A stretch of 64,000 bases of DNA from Pectinophora gossypiella (GCF_024362695.1 NC_065425.1:9243001-9307000), one strand, 5' to 3'. Positions 11,141-22,622 are shown, counted from the first letter of the stretch. The notes: generated by a model from the letters alone, not told the origin. Numbers and translations: made by a program.

Positions 11141-11344
11141 ACTAGAATAGAAGGAAGGACCTGTTACAACCTTTTTATAATACATTTGCAAATGTCACTC
11201 CAAACTCATCCTACGTTAGAACAAAAAAGCTCGTGCATTCTAGGAAACCTAGACAAAAAGCTAGATGGCCTGCGTTTGCCCATACATAATAGACTGAAGA
11301 TTGCCAGGATGTTATTAGACTGTTTTGCTTACTAATGTCTGTCC

Positions 11345-11445
11345 TATCACACATACATACATAACCTCACGCATGTAATTCCTAATGGGGTGGGCAGAAC
11401 AAGTAATCAGGAGACAACTTGCAGCCACTTTTGATACGAAGTCCT
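11345..11445 (+). repeat. Rep-I copy
   Basis: CCTAATGGGGTGGGCAGA and ACAACTTGCAGCCACTTTTG, continuing to TGGATATGATGGACCG. Confidence 0.6.
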
Positions 11446-11574
11446 AGGTGGATATGATGGACCGCATGGTGACAAAGAATCAATCCAACATATTAGTCAG
11501 GATACAAACCTATTGTCGGTTTTTACGACAGTGATGTACCTAATTACTTACGATCACGAGTACTAATAATGTAT

Positions 11575-11836
11575 GGTTTCAAAAAACCATCTCACATTAA
11601 CTTTCGTGGTTGACGATTTCCCTCAATCAGCGCTTATCGCTATCGACTCGCTCGGGTCGATTAATTCTTTCAAATATTTTTTCCTCTCAGACGAAGTTCG
11701 CGCCCAACTGGGCACCCTCAGTCCTGTTGTCTTAAACGTTGTACCGGGTGAGAGTCTTCAGCGCTCCCCATTTTTCCGGCCAAGTATTTAATGCCATCTG
11801 CGGCAAAACTACAATAAGTCACATCAAAAAAAAAAA
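11575..11836 (+). repeat. Rep-F copy (longest)
   Basis: Retroposon-like unit: CGACTCGCTCGGGTCGATTA, GCGCCCAACTGGGCACCCTC, GGTGAGAGTCTTCAGCGCTC, CTACAATAAGTCAC, then poly-A. About a dozen copies, most keeping only the right end, suggest a 5'-truncating retroelement. No coding match recognised. Confidence 0.65.
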
Positions 11837-11955
11837 GCTTTACGACTCTGTCGCACTAACATATTTGACATTTAGTGAGACTTACAGTTCATTTTGTCAA
11901 TAAAGTGAATGTGACATGGTACCGAAGTGTATACATATTAATGCTCGTGACCGTA
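11837..11955 (+). mobile_element. MITE-2, left-truncated
   Basis: Starts at TACGACTCTGTCGCACTAAC and ends CTCGTGACCGTA; abuts the poly-A of Rep-F. Confidence 0.7.
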
Positions 11956-12539
11956 TCTACATCGAAACTATACTTAAATACGTCTTAATTAAATCATAAA
12001 CAACCGTTACCCTCATTGAGCCTCACCACAATCGGTTAATAACCTAAAATATAACAATTGTGGTTTGCTGCGACAAATAATATAAAATTTTACGCGACAA
12101 AATTACCGACTTGTTTTTAGAATTTCAGATATTACTTTTTAACATTATAGTATTTTTTGGACGCACATCTAAGCGTGGCAAAAGTCGTCGTAAGTATATT
12201 TATGACAGTGGCCCTGTTAGCAACATCCAACAAATTATATTTTTTACTTTTTAATGTATACCAAAATGGCAATGAATTTCTTCTTCTACGATCGACTGCA
12301 AATAACGTGTAATTTTTGTGTCCCTTTGAAATATAATGTACTCGACTCAATGTCACACATCAACATCCTGTGTGCGACAGGCCCTGTCCACCCCAGTACG
12401 ACCAAGCGCCAGTATGATATCGACAATGAAATGTAAACTCAAACCGCTTTTCCCTTTCCCCATAAATCCAGAAAACCAATTACCCAAACACCTTTCTAGT
12501 TAAAAAAGAAAACCGATTCCAGATTCAAATAGCAGACAG
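11956..12539. other. Unassigned sequence
   Basis: No feature seen. Confidence 0.5.
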
Positions 12540-12730
12540 AACTGTCAAAAAAAGAAAATTCGCGCCCAAATCGAGTTTTCGGCCAATTCGTTTTCATCGA
12601 GCGAAAGTGACGTTTCATTTTTCTTTTTTAGCCGAGCCCTGCCGAATGGTGGCCGAACGACGCTCGGCCTTTGCCGGGGTCATTGTACGGGTTCGGCTCG
12701 TTGCAATATGTTGAGTAAGGTCATGTACGT
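12540..12730. other. Short CpG-rich unique block
   Basis: A GC-rich island around GCCGAGCCCTGCC and CGACGCTCGGCC within AT-rich sequence. A possible plus-strand donor GA|GTAAGG lies near 12713. The text TTGAGTAAGGTCATG recurs at about 14000, so part of it may be a repeat. A weak promoter or exon candidate. Confidence 0.2.
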
Positions 12731-13000
12731 GTAATACATCTGTACCTTGTAAAAGTATGCATGTGTGTGTGGTTTGTGAATGTGTGAAGCTTTTACTTTC
12801 GGTCAGACAAGTTTGGGATAAATGAGTGTTTTATTTAAGATCTCAGTTAAAGGGCACGGTCTGCACAAGACAAGTTTTGCGTTTTGAAGGTCCCACGCAG
12901 GATTTGGCAGGCAAAAGCTTTTCAGTTGCGTTTTCCGTGTTGATTATCTGATATTGTAGAAACTTGAGGTATCGCTACTTACCATCAAACATCCCCCTAG

Positions 13001-13329
13001 CATTATCCCATTTTTCACAGGGTCAGCTTACCTAACCTGAAGATTTGACAGGTCCGGTTTTTACAGAAGCGACTGCCTGTCTGACCTTCTCAACCCGCTA
13101 GGAAAATCCAGCCCAATACAAAAAGTCACATACATCCGAAAATGCATTGCTCAGACATGTCGGTTTCCTCACGATGTTTTCCTTCACCGCTGAGCACGTA
13201 ATCGTTTATGATCTAAACATGAATTCGAAAACAAATTCGACAATCGTTAGTTTAGGCCTGTGTTGGATTCGAACCTGTGACCACAAAGTGGGAGGCAAGC
13301 GTTCTACCAACTGGGCTACCATGGCTCTA
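13001..13329 (-). mobile_element. SINE-D copy, full length
   Basis: Complement of 1516-1852, with B box GGATTCGAACC and GGTAGAACGC on the reverse strand. It ends near GGGATAATGCTAGGGGG. Confidence 0.85.
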
Positions 13330-13369
13330 CTTCACTTCTTACCTTTAAACGTGATGGCTTCTCTCGTCT

Positions 13370-13490
13370 GATGTGGTCAATGACTGACTTCTTCAACCCT
13401 ATCGAGCGTCCTAAAGCCCCTGACATGGCTCATGTAACGATTATACTCTTACTAGTAAATAGTTACTGGGACCGCTTAACGTGCCTGTTG
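13370..13490 (-). mobile_element. SINE-B fragment
   Basis: GCCCCTGACATGGCTCATGT and GGGACCGCTTAACGTGCC, diverged. Confidence 0.65.
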
Positions 13491-13594
13491 TTAACAAAAC
13501 CTTGCAATAGTCGTTACTTGTAAACCTGGTAAAAACTTGTAGTCTTTAAAATGTTGTTTTTTTTTTGCTGAAGAAAATCGTCACAAAGTGCTTG

Positions 13595-13690
13595 CAGAGG
13601 AAGTGTAGGTGTGGGTACTTAGTTCATCTTGCGAGTGACGTACCTCTGACTACCCCAATCGGGATATAGTCGTGAGCTTATGATGGCTTA
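13595..13690 (+). repeat. Rep-H copy
   Basis: GGGTACTTAGTTCATCTTGC and CCCAATCGGGATATAGTCGT; also at 24788, 60228 and 62414. Confidence 0.6.
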
Positions 13691-14480
13691 TAGACGTTTT
13701 CGCTGTAAGATGACGTTATAGAAAAATGGGTCTTTGCTTTTTTAGTTTTTTCAACCCAGAAATATTCCACAGTCGAATAATGAGCTTAAGTTCATAGCAA
13801 CACGGTTTATCTGAGTGCAACAAAGTCCGTTATTTGTTTAAAATATTCCCAAATTGCAACAGTATGCATTTTTCTGGACTGTTATCAGTATTCTTATCGC
13901 AGAGCCGAAATTAAAAAAAAACTACAATAAGATGCCATTCATCCGAATTTTTATCTTATCGCAAATTACTGTGTCAGTGACCGGCGATACAACACCGCTT
14001 GAGTAAGGTCATGGTACGATATACCTGTCCCCCTTTCACACACTAAATCTGCCGTTTAACAACTTTCTTCCGTCCCTCTCTAACCTAGCACAATTGTTGA
14101 CGCAGGTGGCAAAATTATAATTTATTTGTTCATATACATTTTATTCGTGGTTTTAAGGTCATTTAACAGCAACACTTTTGAAAGTGAATCCACTACATTG
14201 AACTTTTGTTTGAAACAGATGTTAATAATATATAATATATCACATTTGTGTGACTGCGAAAATATTTGCAGAAGAGCATAATAGCATGGATAAATTCAGT
14301 AAATACTGTTGAAAAAACAAAAATGAAACATTTAGGTCTATCTATTGGAACTTTGTTGCATTGGAGTAGGTTATCAAAAGAAGTTGGGGTAAATAGAATT
14401 CGCGACAACAAACACTTCAGAACCCTGTTACCGTCCCGCCGGCGTGGTTGAATATTTCCCTCATTCATCGCTGTCATCAT
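13691..14480. other. Unassigned AT-rich sequence
   Basis: Open frames here lack any recognisable similarity or bias. No repeat seen. Confidence 0.45.
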
Positions 14481-14481
14481 C

Positions 14482-14645
14482 ACTAATTTAACAGCCACGC
14501 TCTTGTCAGTGTATTCTCCATTCTTGTCTATCAAAGACCAATTCCTTCACTTCTTTATAAGATACTACGTTCGCCTAATCTGTTCCATGTAAGCTCTTGT
14601 TGGTGTTCCCCTTTCTCTCTTTCTTTGTAGCTTCCCTCCCTTCCT
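14482..14645 (-). mobile_element. LINE-2 (RTE-like) 3' end
   Basis: Complement of the RRAYMEQ coding tail and the GAGCGTGGCTGTTAAATTAG end. Disrupted by C-rich expansion at 14645-14665. Confidence 0.75.
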
Positions 14646-14719
14646 CCTCCCCCCCCCCCCACCCCCTCATCCAGGGTCTCCTCTCTAGGCTCGATAAAAT
14701 CATTCAAATATAATCCTCT

Positions 14720-14870
14720 GAGACGACGCCCTGAGCCGAGATTCGCGCCCAACTGGGCACCCTCAGGCCTGTTGTCTTAAATTTTGTAATGGGTGACAGC
14801 CCTCAACGCTCATTTGACCAGCCAAGTAGTTAATGCCATTTGCGGCAAATCTACAATAAATTTCTTGCAT
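14720..14870 (+). repeat. Rep-F copy
   Basis: GCGCCCAACTGGGCACCCTC to GCGGCAAATCTACAATAA. Confidence 0.65.
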
Positions 14871-14960
14871 GATTTTATAGTTTAAATGCGCGGTCGTTAT
14901 TCTTAGTAACATTTCTTACACTTACGCATTTATAGCAAATGAAAAAATCTTACTTTATTT

Positions 14961-15285
14961 ACTTCTATCGTGTGGGTTGTGAGGTGGATTACCAACCTCA
15001 TCAGCCCTGGTGTCAGGGTTATTATTGAGCCGCCTAAGGCCCCTGACATGGCTCATGTGACGACTACGTACTTACATCAGTAAGTAGTAACCGGGACCAA
15101 CGGCTTAACGTGCCTTCAGAAGCGCGGATCATCTTACTTTCCGATAATCAGGTGTTCAGCCAGTAATATATCCTAACCAAAATAGGGATCGTAAAGTGAT
15201 TTTCGTGATATGTCCCTACCGGGATTTGACCCCGGAACCTCCGGGTCATGAGCCCAACGCTCAAACCACTGGACCACGGACGCCA
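14961..15285 (-). mobile_element. SINE-B, full length
   Basis: From the tail complement CTTCTATCGTGTGGGTTGTG to the head complement CCACTGGACCACGGACGCC. Confidence 0.9.
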
Positions 15286-15289
15286 TTAA

Positions 15290-15500
15290 GTTACTTAATC
15301 CTTATGAGGAAAACCTTCAAATATTTACCGAATTTAACTCCTTACCTACTTAATTTTGGGTTAAAACCGCATGGAAAATAACGCAATTCCTGGATTCGCT
15401 TATTTATTATTATCCGTCATAATCCAACCACAGACAGAATATTTTTCCTGGAATATTTTCGTCAAAATATTTAACGGAATTTGATTATAAAATGTGTCAT
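15290..15500. other. Unassigned sequence
   Basis: No feature seen. Confidence 0.4.
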
Positions 15501-15505
15501 ACAAT

Positions 15506-15655
15506 ACAGGGTGATAGTGACATCGTAATGAAAACTTTGAGGGATGATTCAGACCATGATTCTGAGTTGATATCAAGTGGAAGTTTCCGTCGCAAAAGTA
15601 TGGAACGGGAAATAATTTAAAAAACACAAAAATGTCATGAATTGTCAGTTTAAGT
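15506..15655 (+). mobile_element. MITE-3, left arm only
   Basis: CAGGGTGATAGTGACATCGT to GAATTGTCAG; the right arm is missing compared with 37591-37822. Confidence 0.65.
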
Positions 15656-15768
15656 ATATTGATCTCTTATATTGGTTTGCATCTGATGTATACATTGGTT
15701 ATTTGCAAATAAATGAATCGAATTGAATTAGCAATCTTACTAATTCTAAATTAGTAATATCATAGAAC

Positions 15769-16103
15769 AGCCTCCGTGGTCTAATGGTTAGAGCGTTAGG
15801 CTCACGATCTGGAGGTCCGGGTTCGATTCCCGATGGGGACATGGTCGAAATCACTTTGTGAGACTGTCCTTTGTTTGGTAAGGACTCTTCAGGCTTGAAT
15901 CACCTGATTGTCCGAAAAAGTAAGATGATTCCGTGCTTCGGAGGGCACGTTAAGGCGTTGGTCCCGGCTATTAGCCGTAAAAACACCTCCACCAATCCGC
16001 ATTGGAGCAGCGTGGTGGAGTATGCTCCATACCCCCTCCGGTTGATTGAGGGGAGGCCTGTGCCCAGCAGTGGGACGTATATAGGCTGTTGATGATGATG
16101 ATG
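15769..16103 (+). mobile_element. SINE-A, full length
   Basis: Flanked by AATATCATAGAAC at 15756-15768 and 16104-16116. All family landmarks are present, with a (GATGAT)n end. Confidence 0.93.
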
Positions 16104-16116
16104 AATATCATAGAAC

Positions 16117-16437
16117 GGCCTCCGTGGATCAGTGGTTGAGCGTTGTGCTCACAATCCGGAGGCCCCGGGTTTGAATCCCGGTGGGGACAAATCACAAAAA
16201 ACACTTTGTGATCCCTAGTTTGGTTACGACATTACAGGCTGATCACCTGATTATCCGAAAGTAAGATGATCCGTGCTTCGGAAGGCACGTTAAGCCGTTG
16301 GTCCCGGTTACTACTTACTGATGTAAATATGTAGTCGTTACATGAGCCATGTCAGGGGCCTATGGCGGCTCAGTAATAACCCTGACACCAGGGTTGATGG
16401 GGTTGATAATTCACCTCACAATCGACGATAGAAGAAG
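16117..16437 (+). mobile_element. SINE-B inserted next to SINE-A
   Basis: Begins right after the duplicated target of the SINE-A. ATATCATA appears again at 16438-16445, giving a third copy of the target. Confidence 0.9.
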
Positions 16438-16509
16438 ATATCATAATATGATTTATTCTACGCTTTGGTAGCGGCGCACCGCGCGGCTATGCGGTGTTAG
16501 TGTATTAGG

Positions 16510-16724
16510 CATCAGTGAGCTACATACAAACACACACCGGACACTTCATACAAAGAACCTCGTTTTACACAGACACTACTCATTGACGTTGTCGTACACG
16601 CGCATCTGTGTGTGTAACGTCTGACGCCCATACGAATGGAGACTAAAGTAAGACCGAGGGGGTGACGTAAACACAGCTCAGCCGCTGGTGGGGAGCGGAG
16701 AATTGCCGTTCTATACGTAGTTGC
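16510..16724 (+). repeat. Rep-G copy
   Basis: GACACTTCATACAAAGAACC, GCGCATCTGTGTGTGTAACG and GGGGAGCGGAGAATTGCCG. The SINE-C at 16725 has duplicated its ACGTAGTTGC. Also at 39340 and 44992. Confidence 0.6.
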
Positions 16725-17018
16725 TCGGGGAGCTCGGTGGCGCAGCGGTAAACGCGCTCGGTCTGCGATTGTTGAAGTTAAGCAACTTTCGCAAAGGCCG
16801 GTCATAGGATGGGTGACCACAAAAAAAATCATCTCGACGTCTTCCGTGCTTCGGAAGGCACGTTAAGCCGTTGGTCCCGGCTGCATTAGCAGTCGTTAAT
16901 AACCACCAATCCGCACTGGGCCCGCGTGATGGTTTAAGGCCCGATCTCCCTGTCCATCCATAGGGAAGGCCCGTGCCCCAGCAGTGGGGACGTTAATGGG
17001 CTGATGATGATGATGATA
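16725..17018 (+). mobile_element. SINE-C, full length
   Basis: Flanked by ACGTAGTTGC (16715-16724, 17019-17028). It has the complete head, 5S-like boxes, central hairpin and GATGATGATGAT end. Confidence 0.94.
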
Positions 17019-17028
17019 ACGTAGTTGC

Positions 17029-17500
17029 CGCCGACCATTTCACCGGCAACCAAATTATACCCTAGTTTTTCTATAATTTAAAAACTTAATTCACTAACAA
17101 GGAAACCTTGCTGTATTTCCTAATTTCAAAATTATTTTGCGGCTAATTCGATGTTTTAATTGATATACTTAATGAGGAAAATAACAAAAGTATTATTTGT
17201 CTTATAAATTCGGGATAGTTTTCCTGCTAAATTGACCAAAAAATAACCATTGTCCAAAAAAATACTTACCTACTTAATAGACGAGGGAACAGTACGCGTA
17301 ACTTAGCTTTAACTAGCTAAACCCGCGACTTCGTCTGCATGGTAGGTATTCATGTTACAGCATACGTTCACCCCTAAAGGTCCGTTCTAAATATTGGTGA
17401 AAGATTTTAATTTTAAATCGGTATAATAGATTTGGAGAAATACTTTCCAACTCCGAATGGAGAAAAAAGACCTGTTATCTATAATTTAGAAGGTTCTTCT
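17029..17500. other. Unassigned AT-rich sequence
   Basis: No feature seen. Confidence 0.5.
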
Positions 17501-17504
17501 TCTT

Positions 17505-17891
17505 CTTCTAATCCTTTTTGAATGAATGAATAAGAATTTATTTCGGATTTGAAATCCATAGATGTTAGTTAGTACAAAGTAACTTAAACCTGATGTTAGT
17601 AACAGGTACATAAAACAAAAGCAAAAAAAAATAAATATGATAAATACACCCGTTTATTTAAATTAAGGTTAATTGTTTTTTGTGTATTTGAAATATCTAT
17701 TGCTATTTTTTTTTGAGACAGATTTATTAAAGATTGAATGTTCCTTTAATTATAAATTATTTAATATTAATATTCGCACGCTGTATGGTTGAGTGATGGA
17801 CTTTTATTGATATAATGTATATTTAAGATCTTTTGTACCACTCTAGAGCGAATAAATTTCATTTCATCTCATCTCATCTCATCTCATCTCA
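17505..17891. repeat. Two LINE-type 3' tails
   Basis: A minus-strand tail begins at (TGAA)n TAAGAATTTATTTCGGAT (17520-17640). A plus-strand tail ends in (ATCTC)n at 17863-17891 after AATAAATTTC. No coding part is visible. Confidence 0.45.
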
Positions 17892-18082
17892 CACCATATC
17901 CCGGCTTGACTGGTATAATAATATATGGAGTATTTTTATCATCTGTTGTGATGTGGGGCTCGAATACCAGATTTCCACTCCTCGCGATCTTTTGCAGGCT
18001 CTGTAGCTTGCTCTCATGACATGCCGAGTTTGCAACTCTAGAAGGTTAAACGAAGAAAAAGCTGTAGAGCGCAATCTATATT

Positions 18083-18140
18083 TCCGGCCAAGTAGTTAAT
18101 GCCATCTGCGGCAAATCTACAATAAGTCACGTCAAAAAAA
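18083..18140 (+). repeat. Rep-F 3' fragment
   Basis: GGCCAAGTAGTTAATGCCAT then GCGGCAAATCTACAATAAGT, short poly-A. Confidence 0.65.
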
Positions 18141-18773
18141 TCAATCTATATTGTTTTTGAGGAATGTAGCCTCGAAACTCCGTCATTGATATCTGCATGT
18201 GCAAAAACATTTCCAAATGGTTACTGCGTATTTTGTATAAATAGCAATTAGGTGTAAAGGTGCGTAGAGATGATCAAATCAAGATCAATCGACGTCGATC
18301 AGATCAATTAAAAATCATTTATTTATTTATAGTAAAATCAACAGCTACATCAAATAGTATAAACACAAATATAAATCACAAAAGAGCCAATTATAGGTTT
18401 CTACACGTAGACTTCGGTTTATGTTGGTCATACAGCAACAATAGATAGCAAAATAAACTAGGAACATATACAAACATAACAAACACATTTCACGAAAAAA
18501 TCAACTAGTCGCCCACAATGTCCGGGATAGAAATATGCAAGCAGAAAAATGCCTGCGATCACGTAATTACAACGCATGATACTCCTAACCAACTAATATC
18601 TTTTTGCCAATTTCCGCTTCACTGACGGTATACTACAGTTGAAGATATCAATATCAAGATCTTTTATTATGTTATTAAGGTTTCTGCCTGCTCGCCATAG
18701 AAAACTGTCCTGTCTATAGTTTTTAGATGCTAATTTGTAGTATAGGACTTATGTTATGTTAAAATGGCGCCCT
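18141..18773. other. Unassigned AT-rich sequence
   Basis: No feature seen. Confidence 0.45.
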
Positions 18774-18784
18774 AACCGAAACGA

Positions 18785-18981
18785 CGAATTTATTAAAAAC
18801 ATCACAGGAGAAAAGCTACAATGAAAGAGAGGAAGGGGAAGACCAAGAAGAGCTTACATGGAACAAATTAAAGAGAAGGTGAATGTCGTGTCTTGTAAGG
18901 AAGTGAAGGAATTGGCATTTGATAGACGAGAATGGAGAATGCTACACCGACAAGAGCGTAGCTCTTACGTTAGTGATGATG
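18785..18981 (+). mobile_element. LINE-2 (RTE-like) 5'-truncated insertion
   Basis: Flanked by AACCGAAACGA (18774-18784, 18982-18992). It encodes KRGRGRPRRAYMEQIKEKVN and REWRMLHRQERSS, the C-terminus of an RTE-like reverse transcriptase, and ends in TTAGTGATGATG. Confidence 0.88.
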
Positions 18982-19206
18982 AACCGAAACGATACAACCA
19001 AACTATCGACAGACATCGATTACTATAGTAATGTGGTATACTAATGACCGTTATCAATTCTTGCCAGGGGTCGATGTCAGCTGATAACTGATGGCCCGGT
19101 CAATGTCGCCGCTCCTAGTATTAGAAATTTGATATTTCGCATCCGTAAATACATATATAAACTCACGCTAATATATACATAGGTATAAAATATTCAATAT
19201 TATGGG

Positions 19207-19802
19207 CGACTTCCTAATCGGGGTTCCCCAAAAACACGATAGATGGCGTTGTTAAGTTTTTTCTTCATTTAAACTTTTAATTTCATTGACAACAGACATA
19301 TAGACATCTACATCTTAATATAAGAACGAAAGATAGAAACATTTATTACTACCGGACACCACAGACAGACAGGTACATTACAATCAACACGTGACAGAAA
19401 ACACGGAAATCAATACACAGAAGAAAAGAAAAAATCAAAACACATACATCCACACATAAATCCACACACACATACATATGTGTATTGTATATACGAGTAC
19501 ATCTTTTATCTTCGTTTTAGGGTATAAATTATGACCCTTTTTATTAAACCAAGGTACAATTACAACTTCCACCCGTTATTATTCTGATCAAAATAAATAG
19601 AAGCAATATAGGTAGCAACATCATTCTATACATATGTGATCCAAATATCAAGCAACAATTAGTTTTATATAATTATGCTTCTGCCATACCATGACATTTT
19701 TGAATAATTATGTACCCCAGCAATGAAAAAATAGGTAATTATCACGTTAAAAGTGAACAACGCCATCTATCGTGTGTTTGGGGAACGTCGATTGGAAAGA
19801 CC
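19207..19802. mobile_element. MITE-6 (about 0.6-kb TIR element)
   Basis: The inverted ends share CACGATAGATGGCGTTGT and a CCCCAAA block. The interior holds GGGTATAAATTATGACCC and TTATTATTCTGATCAAAATA, also found at 33548 and 42600-43250. No coding capacity. Confidence 0.75.
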
Positions 19803-19887
19803 CTCATTGACTAGAAATAACTACAGAATAAGAAATAGTGTGATACGGGAGTGTTGTGCTGTGAAAGAAAATGTAAAGAAGAGAATT

Positions 19888-20143
19888 GGGTAGTTTCCTA
19901 GGTCTAAGATAAATTATGAAATTCTGATTACTAAATAAAGACAGATCTAAAACTAACGAATAACATTTTCGTATTTCTATGTAACTTATTTATGAATTTT
20001 AATAAAAAAAATGTAATAATAAATGCGAAATTTTGTCACGTTTTTCTTAGACGTCACAGTGTGCCTTTTCATACGAATTTCATTTAATTTCGTGTTTTGA
20101 CGTTTAGTAAAAAGTAACTGATTTGACTAGTTGGAAACTACCC
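19888..20143. mobile_element. MITE-4, full length
   Basis: Both ends are GGGTAGTTTCC in inverted orientation. The interior GTCTTTATTTAGTAATCAGA (complement) recurs at 28190 and 46563. Confidence 0.8.
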
Positions 20144-20221
20144 TACTGAGAAAAGGATCGATGTTTCAGACATGTAGAGAGAATGAATGAAAGTACAATT
20201 ACGAAAAAGATTTATGATACA

Positions 20222-20540
20222 TAATAATAATAATAAAACGTTTATTGCATGAATTCGGGTTAGGTACCTACATTGCAGATTACAGTGCATAAAAATAGTA
20301 GGTATCTACTTTTCTACTTTTTCAAGCATACACAATGAAAGAACGGACGGTACAAAGTACAACGTTAAATTCTGCCTATATAATAAATAACAGTTAATAA
20401 AATACCTTAAGCTACCCATATTCATAAAATATTAAAACTATAATAACAAAACACCAAAATCAAAAAATCTAAATCTAAATTAAACATCAAAATTTACAGT
20501 TTAAATATTCTTTGGCGCTGTAAAAGCATTAACACATGTA
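20222..20540 (-). repeat. AT-rich LINE-type 3' tail inserted in LINE-6
   Basis: Starts (ATA)n AAACGTTTATTGCATGAATT, the complement of a tail with a polyadenylation-like signal. The coding part is absent. Confidence 0.45.
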
Positions 20541-20737
20541 AGTAATAAGGTTGGAAGAGGAAGGCTTGGACGTGCATGTCGGGATCAGATCCAGGATGTT
20601 TTAAAGATCAAGTCAAGAGGACTCTAAACCCAGCATGTACGAAGTCTTCAATGTGAGTGGAAGAAGCGACAGTGATCAGGATCTTAGGTCTCTGCTTGTC
20701 CCGACGAGGAAATGTATGTAATATCTAAAATAATGGA

Positions 20738-21050
20738 ATGGTCTTCTATCATGTGGGTTGTGAGGTGGAGTCCCAACCCCATCAACCCTGGTGTCAGGGT
20801 TACTATTGAGCCGCCAAAGGCCCCTGACATGGCTCACGTAACGACTACTTACTTACATCAGTAAGTAGTATCCGGGACCAACGGATTAACGTACCTTATA
20901 TCTAACTTTAGGACAATCTGGTGATCAGCCAGTAATGTCCTAACCAAACTAGGGACCACAATGTAATTTTTGTGGTATGTCCCCACCGGGAATCGAACCC
21001 GGGACCTCCGGATCGTGAGCCATAAGCTCAACCACTAGACCACGGAGGTC
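20738..21050 (-). mobile_element. SINE-B, full length
   Basis: Complete from the CTTCTATCATGTGGGTTGTG tail complement to CACTAGACCACGGAGG. Confidence 0.9.
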
Positions 21051-21504
21051 GTTATATGGAATGGTGACCTTAGGTGTTGTCTTATAGTGACTTCTGTCCA
21101 ACCCAATGGGGATTAAATTCGTGAAGTTTTTTTTTGCCTGTCTACTTCTTTGTTAATAATGTTTTGCAAGGTGAATTATAGACGATTTTATTACTCATCG
21201 AAATTATCTTTCAGCAAATTTGTTTGATGAATAACATACTTAATATTTTGTTTACCGTAACTTCTGGGAATCCCAAATTAAATTATTTGTAAAGGTTTAG
21301 TAGTATAGGCACCTACCTACCTATATGTATAAGGATATCCTTGTATGTTTGACCTAGTCAAATGAGATGTATTTTACGAAACATCGAAACGAAAGTTTTC
21401 TTTGGACTTTGTCTGGAAATTGTGTCTGTCTAGTGACAACATCAATATTGTATCTGAAAGAAAAAAAAACACCCTTAGATCGATAGCGGTAATCACTAAA
21501 TGAA
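21051..21504. other. Unassigned AT-rich sequence
   Basis: No feature seen. Confidence 0.5.
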
Positions 21505-21550
21505 GGAAATCGTCAAATTAGGGGCTTTATATACGTTTTTACAATAAAAT

Positions 21551-21813
21551 CATCACTAATTTAAGAGCCACGCTCTTGTCGGTGTAGCATTCTCCATTCT
21601 TGTCTATCATAGACCAATTCCTTCACTTCCTTATAAAATACGGCATTCTCATTAATCTGTTCCATGTAAGCTCTTCTTGGTCTTCCCCTTCCTCTCTTTC
21701 CTTGTAGCATCCCTTCTATGATGTTTTTAATAAATTCGTCGTGTCTTATTAAGTGTCCAATCATCTTGCCTCTTCTGTCCTCAATAACCCTCAATATTTG
21801 CCTCTTTTCCCTT
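21551..21813 (-). mobile_element. LINE-2 (RTE-like) insertion, longest coding tail
   Basis: Flanked by AATAAAAT (21543-21550, 21814-21821). The minus-strand frame has REKRQILRVIEDRRGKMIGH, then KRGRGRPRRAYMEQINEN and WRMLHRQERGS before the stop at 21558. GH-x-x-RH plus GRGRPRR is typical of RTE-clade C-termini. 5'-truncated. Confidence 0.9.
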
Positions 21814-21920
21814 AATAAAATACCAGACATTATTTTGAATTTGTCAGAAACTAAATATAAAGCTCATGTGAAGCTTACTTTTTGTAAAAAAGCTTATTAT
21901 AAGATTACTAAGTATTAAAT

Positions 21921-22297
21921 GGCCCCGATTCCTGCAGACACCGCCTAATTTTATTTTAAGTTATATCCGTCAGTTTCATATCCGTCGAAAAGGAAAGGGA
22001 CGGATGATTCACAGCTCTTAATTTTGGGAAGAATGAGTCAATGAATGAATAACCCGAGCGAATCAAAAAGGTACGTCACTAGTATGCAATCCGTTTGACA
22101 TGCTGTCTACTAACTGTGTCGGGTTATTGACTGATGTAAAATTTTTAGACGGTTGTTTTAGATTTGTGCTTAAAATTGACGTGTATTCCATAAATTGTAT
22201 GCTTGTCGATTACCCGTCGCATTCCTTTTCGGCGGATAAGAAAATGACAGATATAACTTAAAATAAAATTAGATGGTATTTACAGGAATTAGCACCA
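21921..22297. mobile_element. MITE-5, full length
   Basis: Inverted ends: GGCCCCGATTCCTGCAGACA on the left; CAGGAATTAGCACCA on the right. The sub-terminal AAAAGGAAAGGGACGG is repeated inverted near the right end. AT flanks both ends here and at 44253-44629, a possible 2-bp duplication. Confidence 0.8.
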
Positions 22298-22517
22298 ATG
22301 TGTTTCTCTAGTTATTAAATAACTTGTAGTGTATACCTACATTGATTTAATAGGATGTGTTGCTGTTGCAGTTTCTTGTTATTTCTTCTCCTCAACCATA
22401 ACATCTTGCGAAATGACGTAGACTCAAAAATGTTAAATTGAATTTCAACTAGTTGTTACCTATGATAATTACGTTGAATAAATGATTCTAATTCTAATTC
22501 TGATGAATACCACAACG

Positions 22518-22605
22518 TGTGAGAGCGTTCAGCGCTCCCCATTTGTCCGGCCAAGTAGCTAATTCCACCTGCGGCAAATCTACAATAAGTCACGCCAAAA
22601 TAAAA
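22518..22605 (+). repeat. Rep-F fragment
   Basis: GAGCGTTCAGCGCTCCCCAT to CTACAATAAGTCACGCC. Confidence 0.65.
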
Positions 22606-22622
22606 GATGAACAGCAACTAAG

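Larger units (their letters stand above)
19805..20720 (+). mobile_element. LINE-6 ORF fragment with two nested insertions
   Basis: Coding pieces RIRNSVIRECCAVKENVKKR, then EKRIDVSDM..REMNEST, then KVGRGRLGRACRDQIQDVLK are separated by MITE-4 (19888-20143) and a LINE-type tail (20222-20540). The end is LCLSRRGNVC-like, as in other LINE-6 copies. Confidence 0.75.
21505..22507 (+). mobile_element. LINE-1 3' end split by two insertions
   Basis: Pieces at 21517-21550, 21814-21920 and 22298-22507 together match the copy at the window start (TATACGTTTTTACAATAAAA; AGCTCATGTGAAGCTTACTT; AGGATGTGTTGCTGTTGCAG). Confidence 0.87.

Noticed and set aside
14193..14534. 113-codon minus-strand frame
   Set aside because: Partly overlaps the LINE-2 fragment and shows no codon bias or recognisable domain.
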